Shown here: positions 5,789 to 6,047 of the stretch, piece by piece
Position numbering within the stretch: the first letter of the stretch is position 1
Layout of the letters: the number at the start of each line of letters is the position of its first letter
Program-made: the position numbers and the translations under genes
Assembly (NCBI GenBank): GCA_017996845.1
Contig: JAGOGF010000146.1
Location: 1 to 6,047, forward strand
Source of the DNA: Butyrivibrio sp.
Lineage (GTDB): Bacteria > Bacillota_A > Clostridia > Lachnospirales > Lachnospiraceae
Direction: 5' to 3'
DNA: 6,047 bases
Notes under the pieces: generated by a model
Databases searched by the model: none
Told to the model about the DNA's origin: nothing
The model's input: only the letters and a program-made list of their open reading frames with translations

Positions 5789-6047
5789 ATGTACAATTCA
5801 AAAGCCGACAGAATAAAGGCCTGTGAAGAGAAATTCGAAGTGTTGTTCGGAAAAAAGCCAAATGAAGGAGAAGGTAATGATCCCGAACTTTTTCAGATAT
5901 TGCAGAGATTTATTTTCGGACAGGTCAGTTATCTGGGAAGTCTGAATGATCAGACAAGGGAACTGATTACCTGCGTGGTACTGGCTGTTTATCAGACACT
6001 TCCGCAGCTTCGAAGTCATGCTGCTGCTGCGCTTCATATTGGTATTT
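5789..6047 (+). CDS. Carboxymuconolactone decarboxylase (CMD/AhpD-like) family protein (partial, cut by window end)
   Basis: The visible 86 residues start with a helical N-terminus (MYNSKADRIKACEEKFEVLFG), continue with ELFQILQRFIFGQVSYLGSL (33-52) and contain the core CMD signature RELITCVVLAVYQTLPQLRSHAAAALHIG, in which C61 and H76 mark the usual active-site neighbourhood if the frame is read on from the start. The frame is open at the window edge, so the remaining C-terminal part is unseen. CMD-family proteins outside aromatic catabolism are mostly small helical redox or stress proteins; in B. subtilis the AdhR regulon includes a CMD-family gene, yraC, which fits the AdhR-like regulator two genes upstream. 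The start at 5789 has GGAGG (5779-5783) 5 nt upstream; an in-frame ATG at 5777 is possible but would put that site inside the gene. The 99-nt gap from the S component gene has no terminator, so cotranscription is likely, with separate control at the leader. Confidence 0.84.
   Translation, partial: MYNSKADRIKACEEKFEVLFGKKPNEGEGNDPELFQILQRFIFGQVSYLGSLNDQTRELITCVVLAVYQTLPQLRSHAAAALHIGI

Overview
The window looks like chromosomal DNA of a low-to-mid GC Gram-positive anaerobe of the Clostridia, most likely a Lachnospiraceae-type gut bacterium. The grounds are strong GGAGG-type ribosome binding sites, the family mix (an aldo/keto reductase carrying two ferredoxin-like clusters, an ECF S component, CPBP and YhfC membrane proteases, XRE and MerR regulators) and the codon style. 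This assignment is inference; there is no rRNA or marker gene. I saw no tRNA, insertion sequence, CRISPR array or phage gene. Seven protein genes are present, two of them cut by the window edges, and no gene-free stretch exceeds 300 bases.

Left part (1-1140): a CPBP-family membrane protease gene, truncated at the window start, points left. A small VOC-fold (glyoxalase-like) gene points right. They diverge from an AT-rich spacer with overlapping -10 boxes on both strands. The VOC gene ends in a terminator hairpin that it shares with the converging gene to its right.

Middle left (1185-3204, minus strand): a two-gene operon. An XRE-type regulator with a long helical C-terminal region is followed, with an 8-base overlap, by a YhfC-family intramembrane protease.

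Middle right (3241-4605, plus strand): an aldo/keto reductase with two C-terminal [4Fe-4S] motifs and an atypical catalytic tetrad, transcribed divergently from the XRE gene and closed by a strong terminator. The divergent spacer holds a near-palindrome that could be an operator.

Right part (4646-6047, plus strand): a probable operon of a MerR regulator, an ECF transporter S component and a carboxymuconolactone decarboxylase (CMD)-like protein, cut by the window end. The MerR protein resembles Bacillus AdhR, including a cysteine at position 52, and its promoter has the 19-bp spacer typical of MerR activation. In B. subtilis AdhR controls a CMD-family gene (yraC) in the aldehyde/electrophile response, so this operon is plausibly an electrophile-responsive unit that also contains a vitamin- or precursor-uptake subunit. 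Between the S component and CMD genes, about 50 bases can fold as an H-type pseudoknot, and its 3' arm can alternatively pair with the CMD ribosome binding site. This is the most interesting undescribed candidate in the window.
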